From: Vibrio gallicus
Lineage (GTDB): Bacteria; Pseudomonadota; Gammaproteobacteria; Enterobacterales; Vibrionaceae
Assembly (NCBI RefSeq): GCF_024346875.1
Contig: NZ_AP024871.1
Location: 1,364,001-1,428,000 of the forward strand
Reading direction: 5' to 3'
Length of the DNA stretch: 64,000 nt
Part shown: piece by piece, positions 1 through 11,218 of the stretch
Layout of the letters: each line of letters starts with the position of its first letter
How positions within the stretch are numbered: position 1 is the first letter of the stretch
The notes under the pieces: model-generated
What the model was told of the DNA's origin: nothing
Seen by the model: only the letters and a program-made list of their open reading frames with translations
The model's database searches: none
Made by a program: the position numbers and the translations under genes

Positions 1-268
1 GGTCAAATACCGAATCGCCATTGACCATTGATTTACCAAGATCTAGATGAACTAGGTGAACCACAAAGTGTTGAAACTGAACTATTAGTGGTAGGTCTAA
101 ACCTAACTGGTGACGTACCGCTGCAACGTCTTGACTGCTGGCATCTAAGCCAGCAATCATTTTCGCAGGGTCGCCAGGTAACATGTGAACGAACAAAAAT
201 GCAATGATCGCGATGACAAACATCACGCCAATCATGCCTAGGAGTCGTTTTACAATATACTGCGACAT
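1..268 (-). CDS. gsiC: Glutathione/dipeptide ABC transporter permease GsiC, N-terminal part (cut by window edge)
   Basis: This is the first 89 codons of a DppB/GsiC-type inner-membrane permease; the gene continues past the left edge. The start ATG is at 266-268, six bases after the gsiB stop. The visible protein has an N-terminal membrane segment (about residues 8-28) ending in the HMLPGDPA motif, then the periplasmic stretch with QLGLDLPL that is typical of GsiC and DppB. Gene order (fused ATPase, binding protein, permease) matches gsiABCD rather than dppABCDF. A gsiD permease is expected next, outside the window. Confidence 0.9.
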   Translation of the reverse strand, partial: MSQYIVKRLLGMIGVMFVIAIIAFLFVHMLPGDPAKMIAGLDASSQDVAAVRHQLGLDLPLIVQFQHFVVHLVHLDLGKSMVNGDSVFD

Positions 269-274
269 TTTTTA

Positions 275-1780
275 TTACTCGTAACGAACGTCAGTAACAG
301 ACAGTGAACCATCAGGTAGCATAGTGATACCCTCAAGATTTTTAGACTTAGCCCAAAGTTGGGTATCAACTGTAGTCCATAGACCGGCAGCATCATTCCA
401 AATGGTAGACTGTACGTTTTGGTAGATAGTTGCTTTCTCTACAGGGTCAAGGGTTTTCTGACCATCAACTAACCATTGATCAACCTTAGCGTTGTGGTAA
501 GCACTGTAGTTAGAAGTACCTTCTGAACCGAATAGTGGACGAATAGCCCAGTCAACAGTACCTGATGAAGAAGACCAGCCTGAATCAAAGATAACTGGTG
601 GGTTACCATCATTATTGATGCCGTCACCCGCAGAGTAGTGGCTCGCAACATCACGAGGCACGATAGTTGTTTTTACACCAATTTCGTGCAGTTGTTGCTG
701 AACAAATTCAGCTGAGCGCATGCTGGTAGTCGAGTTTTTCGCCCAAATAGTGGCTTCAAAGCCATTTGGATAACCCGCTTTAGCTAGCAACTCTTTTGCT
801 TTTGCAACGTTGTATTTGTAAGGGGTTTGAGCCTTAAAGGTCTCAATTTTCGAAGGTACTACTGACTCTAGAGTTCCTGCATCGCCACCGTAAACAACCT
901 TTTTCAGTGCAGACTTATTGATTGCATAGTTCAATGCACGACGAACGTCGGCGTTAGCTAGAATCTTGTTCTGGGTGTTTAGTGCATAGTAACGTGCAAT
1001 GATTGAAGGTGACGCAACTGCATCTAGCTTCTTATCGCCCATTACCGCAGGTTTCATTGTATTTGGAAGTTGTAGCATTACTTGAGCTTGACCACTCTTA
1101 AGCATAGCTAGGCGAGAACCCGCTTCTGGTACAGCACGGAACTCTAGGTGTGCAACTTTCACTGGCGTGCCCCAGTAGTTCGGGTTGGCATCCATTGTAA
1201 TTTTTGAGCCACGAATCCATTTATTAAGTACAAAACGACCCGTACCCACTGGGTGCGCTTTAATATCATCGCCATACTTTTTAATTGCCGTAGGACTGAT
1301 CATGCCTTGGCTTGGGTGAGTAATATTGTTAATAAAGGTGTTTGAAGGTGATTTAAGCTTCACTTCCAAAGAGTATTCTGACAGAACTTTAAAGCTCTCA
1401 ACATTAGACAACAAAGAAGAACGACGTTGTTTTTTGTCAATTTCGTTTTCAAAGTTGAATTTCACAGCTTCTGCGTTAAATGCAGTACCATCGGTGAACT
1501 TAACACCTTGATGAAGATTAATGATGTAGGTTTTACCGTTATCACGAACTTCGTAACCTGTCGCCAAATTAGGCTGAACCTGCATATTTTGGTCAAACTT
1601 GAATAAGCCATCATAAATGGCGTTTGCGATGCTCATATCAAGCGTCACGCCGGCATTATGTGGGTTTAGTGTTTGTACCGTTGAATATGATGCAACGACT
1701 ACTTTATCTTGAGCTGCATAAACATTCGCACTCAAACCAAGTGCTACGGCTAGCACTAAGGTCTTCTTAGTTGTGTTCAT
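275..1780 (-). CDS. gsiB: Glutathione-binding periplasmic protein GsiB (ABC solute-binding protein family 5)
   Basis: This is the periplasmic binding protein of a peptide/glutathione importer. It has a signal peptide (LVLAVALGLSANVYA, cleaved after AQA-like residues near 22) and the full family 5 fold. It resembles E. coli GsiB along its length, for example the ASPSI and ALNYAINKSALKKV stretches. I chose the ATG at 1778-1780 because AAAGGA lies six bases upstream. An in-frame ATG at 1799-1801 overlaps the gsiA stop and is a weaker choice. It is the second gene of the operon gsiA-gsiB-gsiC. Substrate assignment (glutathione rather than other short peptides) rests on family resemblance and gene order only. 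Confidence 0.9.
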   Translation of the reverse strand: MNTTKKTLVLAVALGLSANVYAAQDKVVVASYSTVQTLNPHNAGVTLDMSIANAIYDGLFKFDQNMQVQPNLATGYEVRDNGKTYIINLHQGVKFTDGTAFNAEAVKFNFENEIDKKQRRSSLLSNVESFKVLSEYSLEVKLKSPSNTFINNITHPSQGMISPTAIKKYGDDIKAHPVGTGRFVLNKWIRGSKITMDANPNYWGTPVKVAHLEFRAVPEAGSRLAMLKSGQAQVMLQLPNTMKPAVMGDKKLDAVASPSIIARYYALNTQNKILANADVRRALNYAINKSALKKVVYGGDAGTLESVVPSKIETFKAQTPYKYNVAKAKELLAKAGYPNGFEATIWAKNSTTSMRSAEFVQQQLHEIGVKTTIVPRDVASHYSAGDGINNDGNPPVIFDSGWSSSSGTVDWAIRPLFGSEGTSNYSAYHNAKVDQWLVDGQKTLDPVEKATIYQNVQSTIWNDAAGLWTTVDTQLWAKSKNLEGITMLPDGSLSVTDVRYE

Positions 1781-1793
1781 TTTCATTCCTTTG

Positions 1794-3632
1794 TTATTCA
1801 TGTGCTGAAAAATGAGTTGGTGAGTGTTTTACCAATTGAACAGGTTTTGGTTTCTGCCCTACTGGGTAAACTGGATCTGGAATATCGTCGGTAAGCAATT
1901 GAAATTGCTTAGGGGCATCTCGCTGTGCATCAATCGATGGGATGGCAGCAAGCAGCTTTCTTGTATAGTCGTGTTGGGTATTTTCAAATACCTCGGCACG
2001 ATGACCAATTTCAACCAACTGCCCCTTAGTCAATACCGCAACCCGATGACAGACTCGTTCAATAACGGCCATATCATGAGAAATAAAGATAAATGCAATA
2101 CCAAATTCTTTCTGTAGCTCTAACATAAGGTTTAGCACTGTCGCTTGAACCGATACATCGAGTGCTGAAACAGATTCATCGGCTACGATGACCTTTGGCT
2201 GGGTAGTTAATGCGCGAGCGATATTCACCCGTTGTAGCATGCCGCCTGAAAATTCATGTGGATAATGAGAGTAAAGATCTGGCTGGATACCCACTTTTTG
2301 CAATAACGCCTTGGCTTGTTCTTCACGCTGTTGCTTGGTCATTTCTGGAGCATGTATGATGAACGGTTCTTCAACGCTTTCACCAATAGTCATCTGCGGG
2401 TTTAGTGACGCTAAAGGGTCTTGAAAAATAAAAGAAATCTCTCGTTTAACCAGTTTTCTCTGCGCTGAAGTAGGGTTCAACAGGTCAATATTCTTATAGC
2501 GAATATCACCTGACGCCTCAGAAAGAAGCCCCAATATCGCATTACCTATGGTTGATTTACCTGAGCCAGATTCGCCAACAATACCTAATGTTTCGCCGTG
2601 CCATAACTTGAAGCTCACATCATTAACCGCATGTACCTGATGAGTAACGCGACCAAAGAAATTGTGCTTACGCGGGAATATCACATGCAGGTTTTCAACC
2701 GTAATCAAGGGCTCTTGAGAGTACTCGACAGGCTTGCCTGGGATCTCAACCTCAGTTGTATTTCCCTTTAATTCCTCTTCCATGCTCAGCACAGGGAAGC
2801 TGTGGGGCACATCTTTACCACGCATTGACCCTAATTTAGGCGCAGCCTTTAATAGCGCCTTGGTATAAGGGTGTGCTGGAGAGTGGAAGATTTGATTCAA
2901 ATCCCCAGTTTCCACGATATCACCGTGATACATCACTGCCACGCGATCCGCGACCTCATGTACCACACCCATATCATGGGTAATGAAAATCACGCCCATG
3001 CCAAGCTCGGCTTGTAGCTCTCGGATAAGGCCAAGAATTTGAGCTTGTATGGTTACATCTAGCGCGGTGGTAGGTTCATCAGCAATGAGTAATTTTGGTT
3101 TACATGCGAGTGCCATTGCAATCATGACGCGCTGACGCATACCACCCGATAACTGGTGCGGGTAAACATTAAGAACTTGGCGACCAGAAGGTACTCGCAC
3201 CAAATCTAACATACGGCCTGCTTCTTCTAACGCTTCAGCTTTGGTTGTTTTTTGGTGGATTTGAACCGCTTCAGCAATCTGCATGCCCACGGTCATTAAT
3301 GGATTGAGAGAAGTCATTGGGTCTTGGAATATCATTGATATTTCATCGCCACGGATTTGTTGAGCTTGCTGACGGCTTAAAGACACCATCTCTAAGGCAT
3401 CCGAACTTAGCTTACTGTCATGCAAAAATATCTGGCCAGATTTTGAAGCTTTATTTCCAAGTAGGCCCATAATAGCCTTACTCATCACGGATTTACCTGA
3501 GCCGGATTCACCGACAACAGCCAAAATTTCATTTTTGCTGACGTCAATGCTCACATTATGAAGCACCTTTTTCTCACCTTGCATGGTGTTAAAAGCGACG
3601 TTGAGGCCGTTTATTTCCAGTAATTGACTCAT
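1794..3632 (-). CDS. gsiA: Glutathione ABC transporter ATPase GsiA (two fused nucleotide-binding domains)
   Basis: This 612-residue ATPase energises the GsiBCD importer. Two complete ABC domains are fused in one chain, as in GsiA and unlike the separate DppD and DppF. The first Walker A (GESGSGKS) is at residues 41-48 and a second identical GESGSGKS lies near residue 350. Each half has an LSGGM/FSGGM signature, a Walker B ([15 protein letters not shown]) and the C-terminal oligopeptide-transporter extension. The length is close to E. coli GsiA (623). It is the first gene of the operon. AAAGGA lies just upstream of the ATG. Confidence 0.93.
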   Translation of the reverse strand: MSQLLEINGLNVAFNTMQGEKKVLHNVSIDVSKNEILAVVGESGSGKSVMSKAIMGLLGNKASKSGQIFLHDSKLSSDALEMVSLSRQQAQQIRGDEISMIFQDPMTSLNPLMTVGMQIAEAVQIHQKTTKAEALEEAGRMLDLVRVPSGRQVLNVYPHQLSGGMRQRVMIAMALACKPKLLIADEPTTALDVTIQAQILGLIRELQAELGMGVIFITHDMGVVHEVADRVAVMYHGDIVETGDLNQIFHSPAHPYTKALLKAAPKLGSMRGKDVPHSFPVLSMEEELKGNTTEVEIPGKPVEYSQEPLITVENLHVIFPRKHNFFGRVTHQVHAVNDVSFKLWHGETLGIVGESGSGKSTIGNAILGLLSEASGDIRYKNIDLLNPTSAQRKLVKREISFIFQDPLASLNPQMTIGESVEEPFIIHAPEMTKQQREEQAKALLQKVGIQPDLYSHYPHEFSGGMLQRVNIARALTTQPKVIVADESVSALDVSVQATVLNLMLELQKEFGIAFIFISHDMAVIERVCHRVAVLTKGQLVEIGHRAEVFENTQHDYTRKLLAAIPSIDAQRDAPKQFQLLTDDIPDPVYPVGQKPKPVQLVKHSPTHFSAHE

Positions 3633-3796
3633 ATTCCTTTGCCCAAACTTCTTCTATCGATGACATCAAAATAAAGAAGTTCGTCACAAAGTTGAATATA
3701 GATTCGTGCAAACTTACTTTTCATGCGGCTGAAAGGAAAATATTGACACGATTTATGCAAGTTAATTCAAGGGTGTTTCGGGGAAAATGCTATTGC

Positions 3797-4048
3797 TTAG
3801 AAAAGTGACGATTGAGGGTTCTCAGAACTTTTTTTGTCATTAGTTGATTGAGTTGTGTTTTTTGCATGATAACGACGATATCGTTGGCGACATAGACGAA
3901 TAATGTGCTGTTTCTGAGCTGAGGTTAATGTCTGCCAATTGAAGCGCTCTTCACGCTTGCGCATGCATCCCTTACAGTATCCTCGCTCATTTAAGCTACA
4001 TACACCGATGCAAGGGCTAGGTACATCAAAAAAATCCAGTTGCTCCAC
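3797..4048 (-). CDS. DUF1289 family small cysteine-rich protein
   Basis: An 83-residue protein with the DUF1289 pattern: SPCIGVC followed by CKGC, with Cys at 13, 17, 25 and 28, probably binding a metal such as zinc. A basic helix-rich stretch follows and the tail is low complexity (N, S, K). The start is GTG (4046-4048), which gives MEQLDFF, a usual N-terminus for Vibrio members. Function of the family is not known. It stands alone, reading the same way as the gsi operon but 164 bp upstream of it. Confidence 0.85.
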   Translation of the reverse strand: MEQLDFFDVPSPCIGVCSLNERGYCKGCMRKREERFNWQTLTSAQKQHIIRLCRQRYRRYHAKNTTQSTNDKKSSENPQSSLF

Positions 4049-4242
4049 GTTTACATCACTATAGTTAGGTGTCTATATATAAGATTAATTCATCACAGCT
4101 ATACTCGCTAATATATCTTAACTTTTAACAATGAAAGTGTGTTATCTGCCATCTATTTACCCTGTTTTGACAAAAGGCATATAAAAGTCGCTTATATTCA
4201 AATAATCACCATGCACCTACATGCATATATTGGAGTTTAATA

Positions 4243-4713
4243 ATGAATAAAGCATTTGTGGTTTTAAGTTTGGCTGCCCTACTTAGCGCTTGTACTAGCA
4301 AAGATAATTCAAATAGTAATCAATTGACCCAACAGACGAGCCCCGAGATACTGGATGCAACCCCAGTTAATCTGCAACACCATCACTGGCAACTCACCGC
4401 TATTGACGGTCAACCCATTACCGTAATGGAACACTTCAACGCTCCTACTCTAGAAATAGGCGAAAACCTAACCGCTAATGGTTCGGCAGGCTGTAACAAT
4501 TTCTTTGGCCAAGCGGAGCTCGAAGATGGCAAATTACGTATAGAACAGATGGGAATGACAATGAAAATGTGCCCGCCAGAGGTAATGGATACTGAAATGG
4601 CATTTTCTAAAGCATTAACTGAGTGGAATACGGTTGTTCTAACCTCTACAACCTTAGAGTTACAAAACTCACAACACAATCTGACTTTCACCCTTTCAGA
4701 TTGGAAAGGTTAA
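4243..4713 (+). CDS. hslJ: META-domain lipoprotein, HslJ-like
   Basis: A 156-residue lipoprotein. The signal sequence ends in the lipobox LSAC with the lipidated Cys at residue 17. The rest is one META/HslJ domain: LQHHHWQLTAIDGQPI, then the SAGCNNFFG loop, and a second conserved Cys in MKMCPPE that probably pairs with it. E. coli HslJ is a heat-inducible outer-membrane lipoprotein linked to novobiocin resistance; the same role here is only inferred. The ATG follows TTGGAG at a good distance. It appears to be monocistronic, with a hairpin after the stop. Confidence 0.82.
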   Translation: MNKAFVVLSLAALLSACTSKDNSNSNQLTQQTSPEILDATPVNLQHHHWQLTAIDGQPITVMEHFNAPTLEIGENLTANGSAGCNNFFGQAELEDGKLRIEQMGMTMKMCPPEVMDTEMAFSKALTEWNTVVLTSTTLELQNSQHNLTFTLSDWKG

Positions 4714-4732
4714 GCCCCTTCACGTATATCAA

Positions 4733-4758
4733 CTTAGCTATGCTGGCGCATAGCTAAG
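4733..4758 (+). terminator. Hairpin after hslJ
   Basis: Perfect 11-bp arms, CTTAGCTATGC and GCATAGCTAAG, around TGGC, 20 bp after the hslJ stop. No T-run follows, so it may be a weak terminator or an mRNA end stabiliser. Confidence 0.5.
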
Positions 4759-4967
4759 CTTCACCAACTCATTTATACCTGCTCAATCCAAGGATGGTTA
4801 ATTTCATTGCGATATACCATTTCCTTAATCCCCCTGACACTTTGCTTATAAATTACACACTAGTGTCTATATGCTGTAATAATGCGAGTTTGCCAATTCA
4901 TTTTGCTACGTATTTCTCGTACAATGCTCAGCATTCTCACTATAAAAACTGCCCACGATCAGATCCC

Positions 4968-6656
4968 ATGAAAAATGATAAGCGACCGTTGTATATCCCT
5001 CACGCAGGCCCTGCGCTATTAAGTACGCCCCTTCTTAATAAAGGAAGCGCATTTACTGCAGCTGAACGTGCCAGTTTTAACCTTGAGGGCTTACTTCCTG
5101 AAAGTACTGAAACCATAGCCGAACAAGTTGAACGTGCTTATCAGCAGTATCAGAATTTTGATAATGATTTAGACCGCCATATCTATTTGCGCAATATTCA
5201 AGATACCAACGAAACCCTGTTTTATCGCTTAGTGCAGAATCACATCACCGAAATGATGCCAATCATCTACACTCCGACAGTCGGCGCGGCATGTGAAAAA
5301 TTCTCTAATATATACCGTCGTGGGCGCGGTCTATTTATCTCTTATCAAAACCGTGACCGTATTGATGACCTATTAAATAATGCCTCTACTCACAATGTTA
5401 AGGTTATTGTTGTTACCGATGGTGAACGAATCTTAGGCTTGGGTGACCAAGGCATTGGTGGTATGGGGATCCCAATCGGTAAACTATCACTGTACACTGC
5501 ATGTGGTGGTATCAGCCCAGCTTATACACTCCCTATCGTACTTGATGTCGGCACTAATAATCCGCAACGCTTGGCAGACCCAATGTATATGGGGTGGCGT
5601 CACCCTCGTATTACGGGCGCAGAGTACGACGATTTTGTAGAAGAATTTATTCAAGCGGTACAGCGTCGCTGGCCTGATGCTCTGGTGCAGTTTGAAGACT
5701 TTGCGCAGAAAAATGCAATGCCTCTTTTACAACGCTACAAAGATCGTATTTGCTGTTTCAATGACGATATCCAGGGCACAGCTGCGGTAACGGTCGGCTC
5801 TTTAATGGCGGCATGTCACGCAGCGAATAGCAAACTTTCCGAGCAGCGCGTTACCTTTGTTGGTGCAGGCTCAGCCGGTTGTGGGATTGCAGAAGCGATT
5901 GTGGCTCAAATGCAAGCCGAGGGTTTGAGCGAACAACAAGCTCGCTCTCAGGTGTATATGGTTGATCGTTGGGGACTACTACAAGACGGTATGTCCAACC
6001 TACTCGATTTTCAAAAACCTCTTGCCCAAACCCTGCATAACCTGAGTGAATGGCAATCTGATTCTGCGGATTATTCACTACTTGATGTCGTCGAAAATGC
6101 CAAACCAACCGTACTGATTGGTGTTTCTGGTGCACCCGGTACCTTTAGTCAACAGGTTATTGAGACCATGCATAAGCATTGTGATCGCCCAATCGTGTTC
6201 CCGCTATCAAATCCAACCAGTCGCGTGGAAGGGGAACCCAAAGACATTATTGAATGGACAAAGGGACAGGCACTGGTTGCTACCGGGAGCCCATTTGCAC
6301 CTGTCGTGTATCAAGGTAAACGTATTGAAATTGCACAATGTAATAACAGCTACATATTCCCTGGTATCGGTCTTGGCGTGTTAGCTGTATCAGCCTCTCG
6401 CATTACTGATGAAATGCTCATGGTATCAAGTCGCGCTTTAGCAGAGTGCTCTCCATTAACACAACGTGAGAATGGACCACTACTGCCACCACTTGAAGAA
6501 ATTCACGGCGTATCAAAAAGAATTGCATTCGCTGTTGCAAAACAAGCTATCAAACAAGGCGTGGCGCTAGAAATTACCGATCAAGCGATTGAGAAAGCGA
6601 TTGATAGCCATTTCTGGCAACCGGTTTATCGCCGCTACAAACGCACATCATTTTAA
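4968..6656 (+). CDS. maeA: NAD-dependent malic enzyme
   Basis: Oxidative decarboxylation of malate to pyruvate with NAD in the cytoplasm. The product is 562 residues (E. coli MaeA is 565) and resembles MaeA throughout. Visible motifs are [11 protein letters not shown] at the N-terminus, the IYTPTVG malate-site stretch, FEDFAQKNA and [11 protein letters not shown] around the metal site, and the dinucleotide motif [10 protein letters not shown] near residues 297-306. The open frame extends upstream to 4794, but those 58 residues have no family counterpart, so I start at the ATG of MKNDKRP. The ribosome binding site is weak. sanA follows directly. Confidence 0.95.
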   Translation: MKNDKRPLYIPHAGPALLSTPLLNKGSAFTAAERASFNLEGLLPESTETIAEQVERAYQQYQNFDNDLDRHIYLRNIQDTNETLFYRLVQNHITEMMPIIYTPTVGAACEKFSNIYRRGRGLFISYQNRDRIDDLLNNASTHNVKVIVVTDGERILGLGDQGIGGMGIPIGKLSLYTACGGISPAYTLPIVLDVGTNNPQRLADPMYMGWRHPRITGAEYDDFVEEFIQAVQRRWPDALVQFEDFAQKNAMPLLQRYKDRICCFNDDIQGTAAVTVGSLMAACHAANSKLSEQRVTFVGAGSAGCGIAEAIVAQMQAEGLSEQQARSQVYMVDRWGLLQDGMSNLLDFQKPLAQTLHNLSEWQSDSADYSLLDVVENAKPTVLIGVSGAPGTFSQQVIETMHKHCDRPIVFPLSNPTSRVEGEPKDIIEWTKGQALVATGSPFAPVVYQGKRIEIAQCNNSYIFPGIGLGVLAVSASRITDEMLMVSSRALAECSPLTQRENGPLLPPLEEIHGVSKRIAFAVAKQAIKQGVALEITDQAIEKAIDSHFWQPVYRRYKRTSF

Positions 6657-6657
6657 T

Positions 6658-7449
6658 TTGAAACGTTTTACTATCCAATGGCGTCAAGTGTTGGCTTGGC
6701 GCTCAATTTATCGGATCTGCCTATGGCTGTTACTCACAGTCACTGGCATTTTCCTTTCTATTACCATCTTTCTGAGCTCGGTAGATATCTGGATGAGCAT
6801 CAGTGCTCACGGACGTATCCATCAGCAAGTAGAGTCCACCCCACCTCGTGATGTTGCGTTAGTTCTAGGTACGAGTAAATACATAGGCCGCACTCGCAAC
6901 CCTTACTATACCTATCGAATAGATGCCGCAATCAAGTTATATAAACAGGGCAAAGTAAAAGCGTTTCTATTGAGCGGTGATAATGCACATCGCAGTTACA
7001 ATGAACCTTGGACCATGAAGCGCGACCTGTTAAATGCGGGCATCCCAGACAATCTTATTTTTCTAGATTATGCCGGATTTAGAACCTTGGATTCGGTTGT
7101 GCGAGCCAAACAAATCTTTAATTTAGATGATTTTGTCATTGTCACCCAAACCTTCCACTGTGATCGCGCATTATTCATTGCCAAATTCTACGATACCGAT
7201 GCGATCTGCCTAGGTGTCCCCTCACCCGCTCCAACCTCATGGTTCAACGTTCGAGTACGTGAAGTCTTTGCCCGCATAAAAGCCTTGTTGGATCTCTATA
7301 TCACCAACACCCAACCCAAATTTATGGGTCCTCAAGTTCCGATCCTTGAACTCTTACCATACAACTACGGACCAATTATGCCTGAGCATGTTTTCCCAAA
7401 GAGTAAGGGTGAAGTGAAGGGGCGTGATGATGAATCGGTGAATCGGTGA
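6658..7449 (+). CDS. sanA: SanA/YdcF (DUF218) family envelope protein
   Basis: Inner-membrane anchored protein of the SanA family, which in E. coli affects vancomycin resistance and envelope integrity. One membrane segment (about IYRICLWLLL to FLSSV) is followed by the DUF218 domain: VALVLGTSK, YRIDAAI, LLSGDN, SYNEPWTMKRDL, LDYAGFRTLDS and FHCDRALFIA. There is no in-frame ATG near the start. A TTG at 6658, just after the maeA stop, is my choice, with GTG at 6688 as an alternative. The last five residues (ESVNR) and the stop are encoded inside an 8-bp tandem array, so the C-terminus is probably recent and variable. Confidence 0.85.
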   Translation: MKRFTIQWRQVLAWRSIYRICLWLLLTVTGIFLSITIFLSSVDIWMSISAHGRIHQQVESTPPRDVALVLGTSKYIGRTRNPYYTYRIDAAIKLYKQGKVKAFLLSGDNAHRSYNEPWTMKRDLLNAGIPDNLIFLDYAGFRTLDSVVRAKQIFNLDDFVIVTQTFHCDRALFIAKFYDTDAICLGVPSPAPTSWFNVRVREVFARIKALLDLYITNTQPKFMGPQVPILELLPYNYGPIMPEHVFPKSKGEVKGRDDESVNR

Positions 7450-7479
7450 ATCGATGTATCGATGTAGCGGTGATTCGGT
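7432..7479 (+). repeat. 8-bp tandem array at the 3' end of sanA
   Basis: Six head-to-tail units, consensus G(A/T)ATCG(G/A)T: GAATCGGT twice, GAATCGAT, GTATCGAT, GTAGCGGT, GATTCGGT. The sanA stop (TGA at 7447-7449) lies in the second and third units. Similar arrays precede each copy of the larger repeat downstream. Confidence 0.9.
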
Positions 7480-8110
7480 GGGTAGCCCATTTCTCCGTAG
7501 GCTCAATATCCCTGAATCCAACACCAGTCACCCCGGTAGTCTTTTAAGCCGGGGTCTGTGGTGGCGCGGATTTTAATGAATGTAACTGCTTGATATTGAA
7601 TTCGAGAGACTACAGATCCCCGCCTGCGCGGGGACGACGGGGTTGGGGCGTGGGGGTGTATCGGTGAATCTGTGATTCGATGTATCGATGTATCGATGTA
7701 TCGATGTAGCGGTGGTTCGGTGGGTAGCCCATTTCTCCGTAGGCTCAATATCCCTTCACTCTCAACACCCGTCACCTCGGTAGTCTTTTGAGCCGGGGTC
7801 TGTGGTGGCGCGGGTTTTAATGTGTGTAACTGCTTGATATTGAATTCGAGAGACTACAGATCCCCGCCTTCGCGGGGGCGACGGGGTTGGGGCGTGGCGA
7901 TGTATCGGTGAATCTGTGATTCGATGTATCGATGTAGCGGTGGTTCGGTGGGTAGCCCATTTCTCCGTAGGCTCAATATCCCTGAATCCAACACCAGTCA
8001 CCCCGGTAGTCTTTTGAGCCGGGGTCTGTGGTGGCGCGGGTTTTAATGAATGTAACTGCTTGATATTGAATTCGAGAGACTACAGATCCCCGCCTGCGCG
8101 GAGATGACGA
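7432..8110 (+). repeat. Composite repeat cluster A, three direct copies
   Basis: Three direct copies, with cores starting at 7481, 7723 and 7951 (spacing 242 and 228 bp). Each unit has an 8-bp minisatellite (G(A/T)ATCG(G/A)T), a conserved stretch with GGTAGCCCATTTCTCCG, a hairpin CCCCGG...CCGGGG with GTAGTCT in its loop (the copy-2 stem is imperfect, CCTCGG), a spacer of about 55 bp, AGACTAC, and a second hairpin CCCCGCC...GCGGGG. The third copy ends in its second hairpin. Length differences lie mostly in the minisatellite. Hairpins and repeat style are like REP/BIME elements. Reading frames across this block are artefacts. Confidence 0.92.
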
Positions 8111-9357
<1,247 letters not shown>

Positions 9358-9371
9358 CTTCTCACCTTTAA

Positions 9372-9404
9372 AGGCTCAGAATCGTTATATACTGAGCCTC
9401 TTTT
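9372..9404 (+). terminator. Rho-independent terminator after trxB
   Basis: Stem AGGCTCAG / CTGAGCCT with a 12-nt loop, followed by CTTTT, 15 bp after the trxB stop. Confidence 0.8.
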
Positions 9405-9436
9405 CATCGTTTCATTCCCAAAAGAACCCAACTTTC

Positions 9437-11218
9437 ATGGATAAGCAAACCCAGAGAGACTTAGGCAAGTGGCTAAAGTCGCAAAGTAAACTAGCAAAAC
9501 GTTGGTTGACCCTATCAATCCTTGCCGGTGTGGCGTCAGCAGTAGTGTTAATTGCACAGGCTTGGCTTATCGCTCACACATTGCATAGCTTGATTATAGA
9601 GCATCAAAATAAAGAGGTATTGATCCCTTGCTTTGTCGGGTTAGGCATCACAATTATACTGCGCAGTGCTTTAGCTTGGGCTCGGGAAATTTGTGGCTAC
9701 CGCAGTGGCGAACAGATCAGAACCTATATTAGAGCTCTGATTGTCGACAAGATGCACCGTTTAGGGCCTGCCCATATTAAGGGGAAATCGGCCGGTGCAT
9801 GGGGCACTATGCTGATTGAGCAAGTAGAGGAAATGCAGGACTTTTACGCCAAGTATCTGCCGCAGATGTCACTCTCAGCCATTGTGCCTCTGATCATTTT
9901 AGTAGTGGTGTTCCCGTTAAACTGGGTCAGCGGCATCATCTTCTTAGTAACTGCGCCACTGATCCCATTTTTTATGGCATTGGTTGGTAAAAAAGCAGCC
10001 GAAGCAAACCGCAAAAACTTTAAGGCACTGCAAAGACTTTCTGGCCATTTTTACGATCGCCTGCAAGCAATGACTACCATTCGTTTATTTGACCGCGCTA
10101 AAGCTGAGAAAGAACATATGCATGTGGCGTCTGAAGTGTTTCGTGAACGAACTATGGGAGTATTGAAGATTGCATTTTTATCATCAGCAATCCTTGAGTT
10201 TTTCACCTCTATTTCGATTGCTTTAACGGCTGTCTACTTTGGGTTTAGCTTTATTGGAGAGCTGAATTTTGGCCATTATGGCGTGCCTGTCACTCTGTTT
10301 ACCGGCTTATTTATTCTGATTCTGGCACCTGAATTCTATCAACCGTTACGTGACCTCGGTACCTTCTACCATGCTAAGCAGCAAGCAGTTGGCGCTGCCG
10401 AAAGCATTGTTGATTTTCTAAATACGCCTGAAATAGAACAGAAAAGCACAACCTCAGAGGTTAAAACCCTAAATACTGATAAGGCATTCAATATCGTCGC
10501 TAAAGACCTTATCGTTAGCACCCCTGATGGCACTGTATTGGTCGGACCTATCAGCTTTGCCTTAAATTCAAATACCAAGACTGCATTAGTGGGTCCAAGT
10601 GGCGCTGGTAAAACCTCACTCGTAAATGCCTTGTTGGGGTTTCTTCCCTATCAGGGACAACTAACCGTCAATGGCATTGAATTAAAGCAGTTGCAAATGG
10701 ACAGTTATCGACGCTGCATTAGCTGGGTTGGGCAAAACCCATTGCTGGTACATGGCTCGATTTTAGATAACCTGAATCTCTCTCAACAGGCACTGACTCA
10801 ACAGCAGATTGATACCGCTATTTCCGAAGCCCACGCTGATGAATTTATTCAGCACCTTGGCCTAGACTACCCTATCTCTGACCGCTCTGGTGGTTTGTCC
10901 GTAGGTCAGGCGCAGCGCGTCGCTTTAGCTAGGGCAATATTGCAACAAGGTCGCTTGTGGATTTTAGACGAACCTACTGCAAGCCTAGATGCTGAAAGTG
11001 AAAAGCTTATTAATCAAAGCCTTGAAAAAGTACTCGCCTCACAAACCACATTGATGGTTACCCATCAACTGCATAACCTGCAACAAGTGGATCAGATCCT
11101 AGTATTAGAAAGTGGTCAAATTACCCAGCAAGGGCACTTTAACCAAATCAAGGACCATGGAACCTTCCACTCCATGTTACAACACCAAGGCTCAACTGGA
11201 GGTGACCTCGATGCGTGA
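9437..11218 (+). CDS. cydD: Cysteine/glutathione ABC exporter subunit CydD
   Basis: Half of the heterodimeric CydDC transporter that exports cysteine and glutathione to the periplasm and is needed to assemble cytochrome bd oxidase. It has an N-terminal six-helix membrane domain (about residues 20-320), then an ABC domain with Walker A GPSGAGKT at 386-393 and Walker B LWILDEPTAS. The signature is LSVGQ rather than LSGGQ. At 593 residues it has the normal length (E. coli 588). Its TGA overlaps the cydC start by eight bases, so the two are translationally coupled. Confidence 0.95.
   Translation: MDKQTQRDLGKWLKSQSKLAKRWLTLSILAGVASAVVLIAQAWLIAHTLHSLIIEHQNKEVLIPCFVGLGITIILRSALAWAREICGYRSGEQIRTYIRALIVDKMHRLGPAHIKGKSAGAWGTMLIEQVEEMQDFYAKYLPQMSLSAIVPLIILVVVFPLNWVSGIIFLVTAPLIPFFMALVGKKAAEANRKNFKALQRLSGHFYDRLQAMTTIRLFDRAKAEKEHMHVASEVFRERTMGVLKIAFLSSAILEFFTSISIALTAVYFGFSFIGELNFGHYGVPVTLFTGLFILILAPEFYQPLRDLGTFYHAKQQAVGAAESIVDFLNTPEIEQKSTTSEVKTLNTDKAFNIVAKDLIVSTPDGTVLVGPISFALNSNTKTALVGPSGAGKTSLVNALLGFLPYQGQLTVNGIELKQLQMDSYRRCISWVGQNPLLVHGSILDNLNLSQQALTQQQIDTAISEAHADEFIQHLGLDYPISDRSGGLSVGQAQRVALARAILQQGRLWILDEPTASLDAESEKLINQSLEKVLASQTTLMVTHQLHNLQQVDQILVLESGQITQQGHFNQIKDHGTFHSMLQHQGSTGGDLDA

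Noticed and set aside
3746..3756. TTGACA hexamer on the plus strand near 3750 as a promoter.
   Set aside because: No -10 at the right distance and no plus-strand gene follows.
4794..4967. 58-codon N-terminal extension of the malic enzyme frame.
   Set aside because: No family counterpart, and the ATG at 4968 gives the normal MaeA start.
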